Shown here: positions 25,084 through 34,628 of the stretch, in pieces
Layout: the number at the start of each line of letters is the position of its first letter
How positions within the stretch are numbered: the stretch's first letter is position 1
Made by a program: the position numbers and the translations under genes
The notes under the pieces: generated by a model
Told to the model about the DNA's origin: nothing
The model's input: only the letters and a program-made list of their open reading frames with translations
Database searches by the model: none
Assembly (NCBI RefSeq): GCF_009749525.1
Contig: NZ_WOAC01000010.1
Coordinates: 1-64,000, forward strand
Origin: Mesorhizobium xinjiangense
Lineage (GTDB): Bacteria > Pseudomonadota > Alphaproteobacteria > Rhizobiales > Rhizobiaceae
Direction: 5' to 3'
Length of the DNA stretch: 64,000 nucleotides

Positions 25084-25714
25084 TTTTCGGCTCCTGTTTG
25101 GAGGCGGGGACTATTCCCCGCTCGACAGGCGCCCTAAGTGTTTTGATCTCGGCCGCGATCACCGCCGAGGCGAAGCCTCGCGCGGCGGCATGCATTGCAT
25201 AGTCCGACCCTCCATGGGTTGATCGTGGAAGGCCGGGATTGAAACCAGGGTCAGCCTCAAAGAGCGGGGTACGGTGCCTGACGACCGGAGCCGGAAATCC
25301 CTGCAATACTCAGTGTCGAAGCCTGCCGACGCCACTGTCATTTCCACAAGTTAAACGGAGCGCTCAGAAGAAAACCGAAGTAGGCTGGGAACGTCGCGAT
25401 TTGAGTGGGACTGGCAGGTTTCGGGCGTCCACCCCGGGAAAGCTGCCCTTCACCTGGTCGACCAGCTTCGGCGGCAACGCGCCCTCGAATCGGACGCAGA
25501 GATCAGCTTCGCTGCTTCCTGAAAGCAGACCTTCCAGGCGATCACGCTGGAGGTCGTGGTTGCGCCAAAGAACGAACCCGCTCGCGGGAGGGCGCGGGCT
25601 TCGAGGGCTGCGGTTTATCGGCAGCGCCGGTGATGTTGTGATCGATCAGGGGTGACGGACGGCCATCGACCTCCGAGCATGAAGTGTCAACCTTCAGCTT
25701 GAGAGGAGCATCCG
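25084..25714. other. Stretch without a supported gene, upstream of IS91-type element
   Basis: About 630 bp. It contains a GCGGGG-ACTATT-CCCCGC stem at 25104-25121, 20 bp upstream of the small gene start, and a GAGGCGAAGCCTC stem near 25170. No coding frame is convincing. The right part probably includes the terminus of the tyrosine-recombinase/IS91 element, but I cannot mark the end. Confidence 0.35.
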
Positions 25715-26620
25715 ATGACCGTCCCTTCGCATCCATCCGGCAACGCGCTTCGCGAGCGCATGATCGAAGACATGTCGCTGCGCGGCTTCACCGAGAAGAC
25801 GCGGCATGACTATATCCGTTGCGTGAAGGCGTTTGCAGCCTTCATCGGGCGTTCGCCTGACACAGCGACGCCCGAGGACTTGCGCCGTTTCCAACTGCAC
25901 CAGACAGAGGCCGGCATGCAGCCGCCGGGCATCAACAGCGCGGTTTCGGCCCTGCGCTTCTTCTTCACGGTGACGCTCGACCGGCGCGATCTGGCCCGCC
26001 GTCTCACCGTCGTGCGCCAGCCGCGCAAGCTGCCCGTGGTGTTGAGCGTCGAGGAGGTGGCGCGGCTGCTCGAGGCCGCACCCGGGCCGAAGTACAAGGC
26101 TGCCTTTGGCACGGCCTATGGCGCTGGGTTGCGGGTCTCCGAGGTGGTGGCGCTCAAGGTGAGCGATATCGACTCGACGCGCATGCTGATCCGCGTCGAG
26201 CAGGGCAAGGGGCGCAAGGATCGCGATGCCATGCTGTCGCCACAACTGCTCCGACTGCTGCGCGCCTGGTGGCATGAGGGCAAGCGCCGCGGGGTGATGC
26301 TGCCGCGGGGTTGGCTGTTTCCAGGCCGCAATCCGATCACGCCGCTGTCCACGCGGCAGCTGAACCGCGCCGTCCACGCCGCGGCGCACGCCGCCGAGAT
26401 CGGCAAGCGGGTGACGCCGCACACGCTGAGGCATTCCTTCGCCACCCATCTGCTGGAACAAGGCGTCGACATTCGTGTGATCCAGGTCTTGCTCGGACAT
26501 GCCAAATTGGAGACGACCGCGCTTTATGCCCGCGTCGCCACCAAGACGATCCGCACCGTAACGAGCCCGCTCGACCGCATCAGGCTGCTGGCAGACGACG
26601 AGGCGCGACCGGACGGGTGA
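25715..26620 (+). CDS. Tyrosine recombinase associated with IS91-type transposase
   Basis: A 301-residue phage-integrase-type recombinase. The N-terminal SAM-like domain includes GFTEKTRHDYIRCVKAFAAF. The catalytic domain shows Arg in GAGLRVSEVVAL, then HTLRHSFATHLLEQG (His-x-x-Arg), GHAKLETTALY with the second His and the nucleophilic Tyr. The ATG at 25715 follows AGAGGAG. Such recombinases precede IS91 transposases in many alphaproteobacterial IS91 elements and are not the ICE integrase. Confidence 0.9.
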   Translation: MTVPSHPSGNALRERMIEDMSLRGFTEKTRHDYIRCVKAFAAFIGRSPDTATPEDLRRFQLHQTEAGMQPPGINSAVSALRFFFTVTLDRRDLARRLTVVRQPRKLPVVLSVEEVARLLEAAPGPKYKAAFGTAYGAGLRVSEVVALKVSDIDSTRMLIRVEQGKGRKDRDAMLSPQLLRLLRAWWHEGKRRGVMLPRGWLFPGRNPITPLSTRQLNRAVHAAAHAAEIGKRVTPHTLRHSFATHLLEQGVDIRVIQVLLGHAKLETTALYARVATKTIRTVTSPLDRIRLLADDEARPDG

Positions 26621-26630
26621 CGCGGCGGCG

Positions 26631-27827
26631 GTGCGCCGCCCGTCCCTGGAGGTCGCCGACATCTTCCATCGCCATGGCGCCGCCTGGCGCGCGGCCCATG
26701 CCGGCCATGTGAGCCTCGGCCAGTTGAAGGTGATGTCGGCGATCGAGAGTTGCCGCACCGCCGCCCTCGGCGGTCACGTCGAGGCCTGTGAGGACTGCGG
26801 CCACAGGCGCATTGCGTTCAACAGCTGCCGCGACAGGCACTGCCCACGGTGCCAGGGCGCGGCGGCAAGGGAATGGCTGGCCGCGCGAAAGGCCGATCTG
26901 CTGCCGGTCGGCTACTTCCACGTCGTCTTCACCCTGCCGGCCGAGATCGCCGCCATCGCCTATCACAACAAGGCGGTGATCTATGATCTCCTGTTCCGCG
27001 CCGCCTCGCAGGCCATGCTCACCATTGCCGCCGACCCCAAGCACCTGGGCGCCCGCATCGGCATCACCGCCGTGCTGCACACATGGGGCTCGGCGATGAC
27101 CCATCACCCGCATGTCCATATGATCGTGCCCGGCGGCGGCATCGCGCTCGACGGGGAGCGGTGGGTGTCCTGCCGGCCCGGCTTTTTCCTGCCCGTGCGC
27201 GTGCTGTCAAAACTGTTCCGACGGCTCTTTCTCGACAAGCTCACGGAGGCCCATGCCGCCGGCCGGCTGATGTTCTTCGGCGATCATGCCGGTTTGAGCG
27301 AGTGCCGCGCCTTCACTCAATTCCTGGCGCCGCTCAGACGCAAGAACTGGTTTGTCTACGCCAAGCCACCCTTCGCAGGACCCGAGGCCGTGCTGGCCTA
27401 TCTGTCACGATACACCCACCGCGTCGCCATCTCCAACAACCGCCTGATCGCGCTCGACGAGGCCGGCGTGACCTTCCGCGTCAAGGATTACCGCCGCAAC
27501 GGCCAGGAGCGCTACCGCACCATGACGCTCGAGCCGGACGAGTTCATCCGCCGCTTCCTGCTCCACGTCCTGCCCAAGGGCTTCCACCGCATCCGCCATT
27601 ACGGGCTGCTGGCCAGTGCCCACGCCAAGGCCAACATCGCCCGCGCGCGCGACCTTCTCGCCGCGCCCCAGCCCACAGCCGAGGGCGATGATAGCGCCCC
27701 AACCGATTGGCGGCCGCCATGCCCGTGCTGCGGCGGCCGCATGATCATCATCGAAACCTTCGAACGCGGCGGCAACGCCCGCGCGCCGCCATCCGGCAGC
27801 CGGGCAAGCGGAGCTCGAGCTTCATGA
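26631..27827 (+). CDS. IS91-family HUH transposase
   Basis: A 398-residue rolling-circle transposase. The N-terminal zinc-finger region reads CEDCGHRRIAFNSCRDRHCP with further CxxC, the HUH motif is HHPHVHMIVPGGG, and the tyrosine motif is YLSRYTHRVAISNNR. A GTG at 26631 starts it 10 bp after the recombinase stop, so the two are probably one unit. The C-terminal residues after CPCCGGRM are basic and variable. IS91 elements can carry neighbouring DNA by one-ended transposition, and the defence island lies just beyond its 3' end. Confidence 0.9.
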   Translation: MRRPSLEVADIFHRHGAAWRAAHAGHVSLGQLKVMSAIESCRTAALGGHVEACEDCGHRRIAFNSCRDRHCPRCQGAAAREWLAARKADLLPVGYFHVVFTLPAEIAAIAYHNKAVIYDLLFRAASQAMLTIAADPKHLGARIGITAVLHTWGSAMTHHPHVHMIVPGGGIALDGERWVSCRPGFFLPVRVLSKLFRRLFLDKLTEAHAAGRLMFFGDHAGLSECRAFTQFLAPLRRKNWFVYAKPPFAGPEAVLAYLSRYTHRVAISNNRLIALDEAGVTFRVKDYRRNGQERYRTMTLEPDEFIRRFLLHVLPKGFHRIRHYGLLASAHAKANIARARDLLAAPQPTAEGDDSAPTDWRPPCPCCGGRMIIIETFERGGNARAPPSGSRASGARAS

Positions 27828-28324
27828 TCGTGACCCGCTCATCACTGCGCGTTATCTCGGCCGAGGGACCGTGCCGTCCCCGGATGAATGGCTTCGTGCG
27901 CCGCCGCTCACAAACCCAAACTTCCCGGCTCACGACGCTGAAACCGCCGGCTCTGCGACGGCCAACCTCCGGCAGACATAGCATCGGCCGGCCGTGCCCG
28001 CACCCCAACCGCATCATTCCCTCCCGCAAAGCGAAACCATGCGGCGGCTGCGGACCAGGCAATTCCATCAAATCCCCATAGCGCAGAGACCGCACTCTGC
28101 ATCCCGCGGGTTCTTTCCTGGGGGGCTTTCGGACGCCGGCCCCAGCGCCGCCCGCAACGTCGATCGCCGGCATCCGAAACCCTACACATAAGGGGTCATC
28201 TATTTCAGCACTTCAATGCCGACATTCGATCAGTTTCCTCCAAATTAGCTTCTCCAATAGAGCTGGCGTCTTGGATTGCACTGCCCCTATAGTCTGACCG
28301 GCTAACAAAGGGGGTTGGCGCGGC
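27828..28324. other. 3' flank of IS91-type element, no gene seen
   Basis: About 500 bp between the transposase and the next gene. The IS91 origin-like end should lie here. A composition change occurs near 28190, where GC-rich sequence gives way to AT-richer DNA after ACACATAAGGGGTCATC, and this is the best guess for the element boundary. Confidence 0.4.
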
Positions 28325-29467
28325 ATGATTGAATGGCGCCGTGGTGGCTGGACGGGCAGCTTGAACAAACGGGTACGACAGGAAGTTCGCGAACATATGC
28401 GGACTAATTCCGCAGCACAGCGATGCCGTTATCCTTGGTCTCTGCGGTTGTTAAAGAGCTTCTTTGCTGACCGCTCATTTTTGCAGTTCGTCGCAATTTA
28501 CATCGGCATTGCCGCCATCGTGGCGCTGCTCGAGATTGTCATCCCGCGCTATGTGCCGGAACTCCTCCCGCAATGGACGCGATCCGGTCCTCCGGGCGCC
28601 GACATCAAGGTGCTGCTGACCAACGTTGCCAGCTACCTCATCACGGCACAAGTTGGGGTGTTGGGCGTAATTGCCATCGCAATTGGCTTGGTGACCCTCA
28701 TTGCACAGAGGGAAGACGCAGGAACCGATGTGAAGGTCTACTATCACGAGTCTTTCGCCGTGGAGGTTGTGGCGAGCAGCCTTGCGCTGCTGTTCGTGCT
28801 AATTGCGCAGTTGCTCTGGCCACTGCAATTTCTGCTTCATCGCTTCGGCGAGGGCACTGAGCTTCAGATATTCAAGCTCTTTCTGACGGCCGTCCATATG
28901 GGTTGGCTGCTGGTGAATCTCTCGGGACTCGCGCATTTCATCACAACGACATTTCGTTTTGTTCAGAAGTCTGCGCGCGAGCAGCTTCGCGAACGCTACA
29001 CTGCGAATGTCGTTCAGCCCGTGGAGATGACGAGGCAGCTCCGCCTCAAACTCTATGAGATGGCCGGTTCCGACCTGATCGAGACCGATGCGACTGGTGG
29101 GCGCGGGACACGACAAGACGATCTTGTCGTTACATTCGGCTTTGATTGGGGCAAGCCGGATGATGTGGAACTCGAGAAGAGCTTCGTTCGACCAGCGGTC
29201 GTTCACGATGTGAGAGTCCGCTGGGTGCGATGGGTTGCCACGCGTTGGTGGCGGCGCTGCCTTGCCAATCCATCGGGCGGGCGCAACTCTAGGGTCGGCG
29301 GACTTGCAGCTGACAAGCCACTCCTCGTGTTCACACCGCAACTCGATGAGCCACTTAGGGGAAAGGTCGCGTGGTGCTGGCGGCGAGGTGGCGTGCCCCT
29401 GACCCGTTTCGAGCGCTGGGTCGTGGAGTGGAGCTTCAGGTTTAGGAAGGCATCAGATGAAGCATGA
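28325..29467 (+). CDS. Four-span membrane protein of unknown function
   Basis: A 380-residue protein with four predicted membrane helices: about residues 50-75, 102-127, 144-168 and 184-208. A soluble C-terminal domain of about 170 residues follows, with many Arg and Trp and a FGFDWGKPDDVELE segment. I do not recognise a family. The frame overlaps the next gene by 11 bp, so the two are very likely a functional pair. ATG 28325 has AAAGGGGG upstream; ATG 28397 is an alternative. Base composition is lower in GC than the ICE core, consistent with separate acquisition. Confidence 0.75.
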   Translation: MIEWRRGGWTGSLNKRVRQEVREHMRTNSAAQRCRYPWSLRLLKSFFADRSFLQFVAIYIGIAAIVALLEIVIPRYVPELLPQWTRSGPPGADIKVLLTNVASYLITAQVGVLGVIAIAIGLVTLIAQREDAGTDVKVYYHESFAVEVVASSLALLFVLIAQLLWPLQFLLHRFGEGTELQIFKLFLTAVHMGWLLVNLSGLAHFITTTFRFVQKSAREQLRERYTANVVQPVEMTRQLRLKLYEMAGSDLIETDATGGRGTRQDDLVVTFGFDWGKPDDVELEKSFVRPAVVHDVRVRWVRWVATRWWRRCLANPSGGRNSRVGGLAADKPLLVFTPQLDEPLRGKVAWCWRRGGVPLTRFERWVVEWSFRFRKASDEA

Positions 29468-31808
29468 CTTGCCGACACCCGATCAGATAATGGAGGAACT
29501 GGCCGACAAGGCTGCAGTTCAAATCGATCGTCTCGCGCCGGTGGCATTTGACGCGGCGCTAGACGAACTGATCCGATACCACCAATTTCTGCTTTCCCTG
29601 AACGCTACGAGTACACCTGATGGAGCCGCGTTCAGCTATGCTGAAGTCGCGAGCGGCTTCCTTCCGCGCATTCCGCATCTGCAATGGCTTAGACAGTATC
29701 GCAGGCTCTTCGAACGGGCTGCCGATAGGATCGGCGAGGACTCATCTTTCATTGAGAAGCTTGCCTACGTACCGCTCAGGTTGTTGCCAGGCCCTGCTGA
29801 TCCCGAACCGACCTCGGCAGTTGTCATAGCCATATTGAACCTGGGCCCGACGCTGATGCATCGGTTGGAGGATTGGGTCACAAAACGAACTGTAGCCGAA
29901 AATCCAGAAGGACAAGCTGCAAGCCAGCGGTTGTCACTGGCTGGATCGGACCGCAAGGCGTATGAAAGCGTCCTGCCCAACATTGTCGGTGCCTGGGAAA
30001 GATTGCTGCAAGGCCGGCCATCATTTTACCAGTGGCGGGACAAGCACGAACTGGACGCCACCGAGCAGTGGTCTGTCTTCGCCAAAAGTTGGCCGTTTCT
30101 TTCTCAGCATCTGCATAATACTGCTTATATGCTGGCCGTTGCGGTCTGGAATGAGGACGAGGTTGGTGCCGATCTGTTTCGAGATGCGCTCGTCCGTTGG
30201 CCGGAGAATCTGAGCCATGAACTCGCTGATCAGGCTGATTTGATCAATCGGCGATTACTGTATCCTGATGTGTTATCCTTGGAATGGTCCGCAGCGCTCG
30301 AACGTGTGAAGCCGATTCTGCCGCACTTTCTGCCGTCTCCGTCACCGGATCAATTGTTTAATTGCATACTGCGAAGCGCACACGACGACTGCATTCTGCT
30401 GACAGCTGCGCTGCTGCTGTCTTGGCACATAGATGAGAAGCAGATCTCCGATATCGGTGGACGCACGGCCGCAGCGCTGCTCCGTCGGGAGCTAGCCGAC
30501 GGTGATGATGCGATCGCGGACTCGCCAGCGGCGGGGCCTTCCTTCCGCTCTGTCTTCTTGGATTTCCTGCGAGTTGACATCGCTGGCGAGCGATTTCGCG
30601 ATGAGGGTTACGGCCGCGAGTTGGATAGGCTGGTGTCGACGCTGGATGGCATGAGCGAGCGCCGCGTTGTACCTGGCCGCGTGTTCAGCCCCTCCACGTT
30701 GCACGATCGAGAAGGTTTGTACTCGTCAATCCTGACTATTCTCGTCGCTCTCGCGCCGTCAGAAGGTGACGACGGGTTGGGGCAGCGAATTGGCGAATTG
30801 GCGGAGAACGAGCCGGCACTGCCAGATGCCGACCGTTCGCTGCGCAATCTTCTCCAGCATCTCCGCGCTCTCTCAGATCGGCTGGGTAGCCTGCCAGCCA
30901 AGCTGGACCGTGGCATAGCTGCGATACGAGCGGACATCAACGTCGAAGCGGCATCTGCCTCGCTCAAGACAGTAGTAGATCGGATATGCGCAACGATTGA
31001 GGGAGCGCGAGAGAGGCGGCTCACAGAGAGGCCAGTGGATGGAAAGAAGATTGAGCAGCTTCGTTCAGCCATTGATCAGGCATTGCTTACCCCGCCTGCT
31101 AGTATCCATTCGTTCTTTCGCGGCTACGGCCTCGGTAGTGAGGAAACAACAGACAGCGCCGAGGCCTTCGAGTTTAGGATTACCGGAATCAAAAAGGGCC
31201 AGCTCGTTGAACCTCCAATGGATTTTGACATGGTTAGTTCCACTGAAAGCTTGGCCAACATGACGTGCAACAATGCAGCCAGACACATATGGGCATCGCT
31301 CACACGGCGCCCGAGAGAAAATCTAGAGTTGGATTTCCAGATTCAGGAACTGGGTTTCTGGCGTGGCGTTGTGCAAGCGGCCGGCCGTGTTGGCCCGGAC
31401 CCGGTCTTGCTGATCTCAAACCGAGAGGAAGGCCGCGTCTTGCGCCGACGCTTCATCTACGTACGGGGAGACGAAAAGCCGCCGGTCAACGTAGTGCGAA
31501 AGCCACGCGATGATACGGGTGATCTCTACATCGCCACGATTGACGGTATCGATGTCCACGGCGCCGATTTCGAGCCGGGCATCGCTTGGCTGTTTTCTGC
31601 TCGCTCCCTGCAGGCTGTCACATACCACGCAGTCGGCGACTCAAATCGTCACGTTGAACTGAGCTTTGAATCAGACGACGGAATTACGGGCGCGCTGCTT
31701 GTTCGCTATAGGCAGTCGGTCGAATGGGCGGACACACCCGTCGTCGAGATCAAATTGCGAGCTCCGGATGCTGACTCTACCGATGGGCCGGTATCGCCTG
31801 CCACATAA
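29457..31808 (+). CDS. Large soluble protein of unknown function, partner of the membrane protein
   Basis: A 783-residue, largely helical protein without signal peptide or clear membrane spans. No nucleotide-binding motif, nuclease motif or protease triad stands out. The middle (about residues 480-560) is coiled-coil-like with repeated Leu/Arg/Asp, and the C-terminal 200 residues look strand-rich. The ATG at 29457 overlaps the 3' end of the membrane gene. A large effector or scaffold tethered to a membrane partner is a typical layout for anti-phage systems, but here it is only an inference from context. Confidence 0.72.
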   Translation: MKHDLPTPDQIMEELADKAAVQIDRLAPVAFDAALDELIRYHQFLLSLNATSTPDGAAFSYAEVASGFLPRIPHLQWLRQYRRLFERAADRIGEDSSFIEKLAYVPLRLLPGPADPEPTSAVVIAILNLGPTLMHRLEDWVTKRTVAENPEGQAASQRLSLAGSDRKAYESVLPNIVGAWERLLQGRPSFYQWRDKHELDATEQWSVFAKSWPFLSQHLHNTAYMLAVAVWNEDEVGADLFRDALVRWPENLSHELADQADLINRRLLYPDVLSLEWSAALERVKPILPHFLPSPSPDQLFNCILRSAHDDCILLTAALLLSWHIDEKQISDIGGRTAAALLRRELADGDDAIADSPAAGPSFRSVFLDFLRVDIAGERFRDEGYGRELDRLVSTLDGMSERRVVPGRVFSPSTLHDREGLYSSILTILVALAPSEGDDGLGQRIGELAENEPALPDADRSLRNLLQHLRALSDRLGSLPAKLDRGIAAIRADINVEAASASLKTVVDRICATIEGARERRLTERPVDGKKIEQLRSAIDQALLTPPASIHSFFRGYGLGSEETTDSAEAFEFRITGIKKGQLVEPPMDFDMVSSTESLANMTCNNAARHIWASLTRRPRENLELDFQIQELGFWRGVVQAAGRVGPDPVLLISNREEGRVLRRRFIYVRGDEKPPVNVVRKPRDDTGDLYIATIDGIDVHGADFEPGIAWLFSARSLQAVTYHAVGDSNRHVELSFESDDGITGALLVRYRQSVEWADTPVVEIKLRAPDADSTDGPVSPAT

Positions 31809-31952
31809 GCGCGGGATGGGCTCGCCCTGCTCATCGAGAAAGACTCGATGACGGTGGTGGCAGGTCGATCCTTGAACCTAAGAATATCGAAAAGCTTCAT
31901 TATGGATCTGCTAGGCGTTTAACCATGGAGAGTCTGCGCCCTAAAGGATAAA

Positions 31953-32813
31953 TTGGCAAGTATTGGCTATCGTTATAAATCAGAAGCCGTTACGGTATCT
32001 TCTGTTTCAACTCGCATGGGGAATTATGTGGAGCGCTTGAGATGCGCATACTGTGGCTCAACGGATGAAAAGCGGACGAAGGAACACCTTTGGCCGGCTA
32101 GCATCCACAAACGCGTTGTCGCATTGTTGGACGGGGGCGAGCAAAAATTCTGGCTTGCTCGTTTGGATAAGGCACTCCCCAACGAGCCTATCATTCGGGA
32201 TGTTTGTGCGGTTTGTAACAACGGTGAATTGTCGAAGCTAGATAATTATATCTGCGAGGCCTTCGATCGTTATTTTGGCGTCATCCGTGATCGTGGAGAG
32301 GAGGTCACGTTCGAATACGACTACCATTTGCTGAAACGCTGGTTGCTGAAGATGTCGTACAACTCAGCGCGCATCAGCGGTTCCGACGTGCCCGTCTTTC
32401 AACCGTTGATACCGTACATTATGGGGCAAAACATATCCGCAGGACGAACCGTGAGGCTCTTCCTGGAGATGACATATCCTAGTGAAATTCCCGCGGACGA
32501 GAGGCAGGCCGGGATGCCGGCGATCGTGAGGCCGGAAATCAACCGTGTCGGGTTCTTTGGCTACAACGCGTCGACCGGAACCAACATGCTGAGGGCAGTG
32601 CACCTGCGAAGCTTCAGCTTTCTTCTTGCCTTCCTACCGCGCGCCGCAAGCGCGGCGTCAGTGCAAGCTTTCGTTACGGAGTTTCTCTCACGCCGTCCCT
32701 CAGCCCGCGAGCTTAGGGCTTCTACTTTGCGAGTAACATTATTTTGTGACGGAATTGATTGTTGGAAATCGATCAAGTCGGGCATGGCGCACCGCATCCA
32801 TTTCAGCCGTTGA
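31953..32813 (+). CDS. HNH-like zinc-finger protein, putative endonuclease
   Basis: A 286-residue protein (265 from the internal ATG at 32016). Near the N-terminus it has RCAYCGSTDEKRTKEHLWP, then CAVCNNGELSKLDNY. Two CxxC pairs around an EHxxP His and a following Asn are typical of treble-clef HNH-type nucleases. The rest is mixed alpha/beta and unassigned. TTG 31953 has AAAGGA upstream, while ATG 32016 lacks a site but begins just before the zinc motif, so the start is uncertain. It is a lone gene, convergent with the HEPN gene. Confidence 0.65.
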   Translation: MASIGYRYKSEAVTVSSVSTRMGNYVERLRCAYCGSTDEKRTKEHLWPASIHKRVVALLDGGEQKFWLARLDKALPNEPIIRDVCAVCNNGELSKLDNYICEAFDRYFGVIRDRGEEVTFEYDYHLLKRWLLKMSYNSARISGSDVPVFQPLIPYIMGQNISAGRTVRLFLEMTYPSEIPADERQAGMPAIVRPEINRVGFFGYNASTGTNMLRAVHLRSFSFLLAFLPRAASAASVQAFVTEFLSRRPSARELRASTLRVTLFCDGIDCWKSIKSGMAHRIHFSR

Positions 32814-32887
32814 GGGCGGTCCAGAATGCACCGATAACTGGACGTAGTTGGCTGATCCAAGCATGTTTGTCGAAGTAGTACACTGAC

Positions 32888-34315
32888 TTACTCGCCTTCG
32901 CCGTCCTTCTCGCTCACACCCGATTTCTCGATTTTTTCCGGAGCGGCAAATTCCCATTGCAGGCCATGGCTGGCATCGGCGAGGCTTTGCATGAAGCGAT
33001 CTTGGGACATGGATAGGTCGCACCGGTTAAGCACGACCCAGAAAATCGTCTCCACATAGACCTGCAGATTGATCACATCCTGCCACAGCACCTCGCGTCT
33101 GCCACTGTGAACAACGGTAGAGCGAAGCGAGTACAGCCCCTTGATCTGGTTATAAACGGCAACTCGTGTCTTGACGTCCTGAGTGTAGATCACTGCCACA
33201 TGGCGGCTTATGGTCTGCGTAACTGGGTCATTTTTGTCGTTGGATGTGAGCAGGGCTTCAAGAGCTGTAAAGAAAGAAAGCAATCTCTCGGAGCGATCAG
33301 AGACTTGTCGACCTCTCGTCATCCAACCGAGGCCATGTGCCACGCGATAGGCTAGCGACTTATCGGTCGGATCGAACAGAACTGCTGCCTTCGACTGAAC
33401 CTCGGGCGTACCAAGTTCGGCCGCGACTTCGGCATTTGTTTCATACCAGCCAGGGAGCTTCCCGCCGCCCGTGAACAAGGTGTCACCTTCCATCGTCACA
33501 TGCGGCTGAGTATGAATCGTCGGATACGTCGGGTGCGCCTCCAGATCGCCCATCTTGGGGAAATGCCCCTGCCACTTTCTCGCGCTGAGCCGCATCAGGC
33601 TCACCGCCACGTCGATCAGCCACTTGGCTTCTTCCGCGACATTCTCTTTGGTCGCGGGGACGTCGATTACCCAAACGCTGCTGGGCATGCAAAGCGAAGT
33701 GGTCCCGCCTTCATGAAAGGACTGTTTGGGATAGGCGCCGACCGTTAGCATGACCCTTGAAGTCTTCGACAACGGGGTATTTGTGACAGCCAGTTCGGTC
33801 CGCATTGATCGAACACGGCCCAGGGCGACGACATCCGAGACCTCATGTCGGACAAGGAAGTTCGGCTCGATATGGACATATTCCCGACCGGCTTCTGCCA
33901 GCACCGTATCGACTAGGGCTTTGGCCGCGTCGTTGAGCGCATTTGGAATTGGTTGATCTATTGCCGCAGTCAGCTTCACATATTCCTGACCCGCCTTCTG
34001 ACACAGTGTACGAATCGTTTTCTCGTGCGCGCTCTTGGCTTTGAGCATTTTGGCAGCAAGTCCAGTGAACTCACGACGCGCTTTCAGATAGTCCTCGGTG
34101 AAACGGGCGGAATACCCTGCAAACAGAGTTACGCCATATTCGCCCCAGTCGTGCGGATTTGGATCATCATCCATTACCACACCCTTGTTGAACCCCGTGA
34201 TGACATCACGCGCATGCTCAAGCAGCTGCTTCTTTTGTCCAGAGTCGAAATACTTCTTCTTCTTTGACATACCCCCCCCCGAAATCACGATTCGCTCGAC
34301 TTCCTCTGGCTTCAT
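32888..34315 (-). CDS. ApeA-like HEPN protein, putative abortive-infection RNase
   Basis: A 475-residue protein. The C-terminal region resembles Apea-like HEPN domains: RLLSFFTALEALLTSNDKND, then LYSLRSTVVHSGRRE, whose R-x4-H (about residue 398) is the HEPN RNase motif. The N-terminal 300 residues are an unassigned sensor-like region. The ATG at 34315 overlaps the stop of a 51-residue frame as ATGA. An internal ATG at 34270 follows a run of nine G on the coding strand. Related HEPN proteins cut RNA on phage infection; that function is inferred. Confidence 0.72.
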   Translation of the reverse strand: MKPEEVERIVISGGGMSKKKKYFDSGQKKQLLEHARDVITGFNKGVVMDDDPNPHDWGEYGVTLFAGYSARFTEDYLKARREFTGLAAKMLKAKSAHEKTIRTLCQKAGQEYVKLTAAIDQPIPNALNDAAKALVDTVLAEAGREYVHIEPNFLVRHEVSDVVALGRVRSMRTELAVTNTPLSKTSRVMLTVGAYPKQSFHEGGTTSLCMPSSVWVIDVPATKENVAEEAKWLIDVAVSLMRLSARKWQGHFPKMGDLEAHPTYPTIHTQPHVTMEGDTLFTGGGKLPGWYETNAEVAAELGTPEVQSKAAVLFDPTDKSLAYRVAHGLGWMTRGRQVSDRSERLLSFFTALEALLTSNDKNDPVTQTISRHVAVIYTQDVKTRVAVYNQIKGLYSLRSTVVHSGRREVLWQDVINLQVYVETIFWVVLNRCDLSMSQDRFMQSLADASHGLQWEFAAPEKIEKSGVSEKDGEGE

Positions 34316-34467
34316 AGATAGCAGCTTTCGAGTCCAGGGACCCGAAACCCGACGGTCAACTTTCCGGCCCCCAAGCTGCCGAGCAGGAATTGCGCGCCCA
34401 TGTCAGCCGTAGCAATCAGCCCCGCGGCATCCTGAAAGCGGACACTCTCCGCGACGAAGTCGGACAT
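34312..34467 (-). CDS. Possible small protein coupled to the HEPN gene
   Basis: A 51-residue frame starting MSDFVAESVRFQDAAGL, with a hydrophobic stretch GAQFLLGSLGAG and ending LESCYL. Its TGA overlaps the ATG of the HEPN gene (ATGA), a strong sign of translational coupling. The frame is open upstream to about 34520, so a GTG start upstream or a truncated older gene is possible. No family is recognised. It could be a partner or antidote of the HEPN protein. Confidence 0.5.
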   Translation of the reverse strand: MSDFVAESVRFQDAAGLIATADMGAQFLLGSLGAGKLTVGFRVPGLESCYL

Positions 34468-34628
34468 CTCGATTGCGTACACCGCGGTCACCGATCTGCA
34501 TCCGGGGACACCTTCATACGCCGGTTAGTTTTGAGACAAACGGGGGGTACGCGCCCTTTTTGTTCAAGGACACCGCTACCCGCTTGCGGCATTCGACGCC
34601 TTGATGAGGAAGTAGCAGCACGAGAATG

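Noticed and set aside
25715-26620. Calling this tyrosine recombinase the integrase of the ICE
   Set aside because: It is 10 bp from an IS91 transposase and fits the recombinase of that element; no att sites are seen beside it.
30608-31072. Minus-strand frame of 154 codons inside the 783-residue gene
   Set aside because: Ser/Arg-rich antisense shadow without a start signal.
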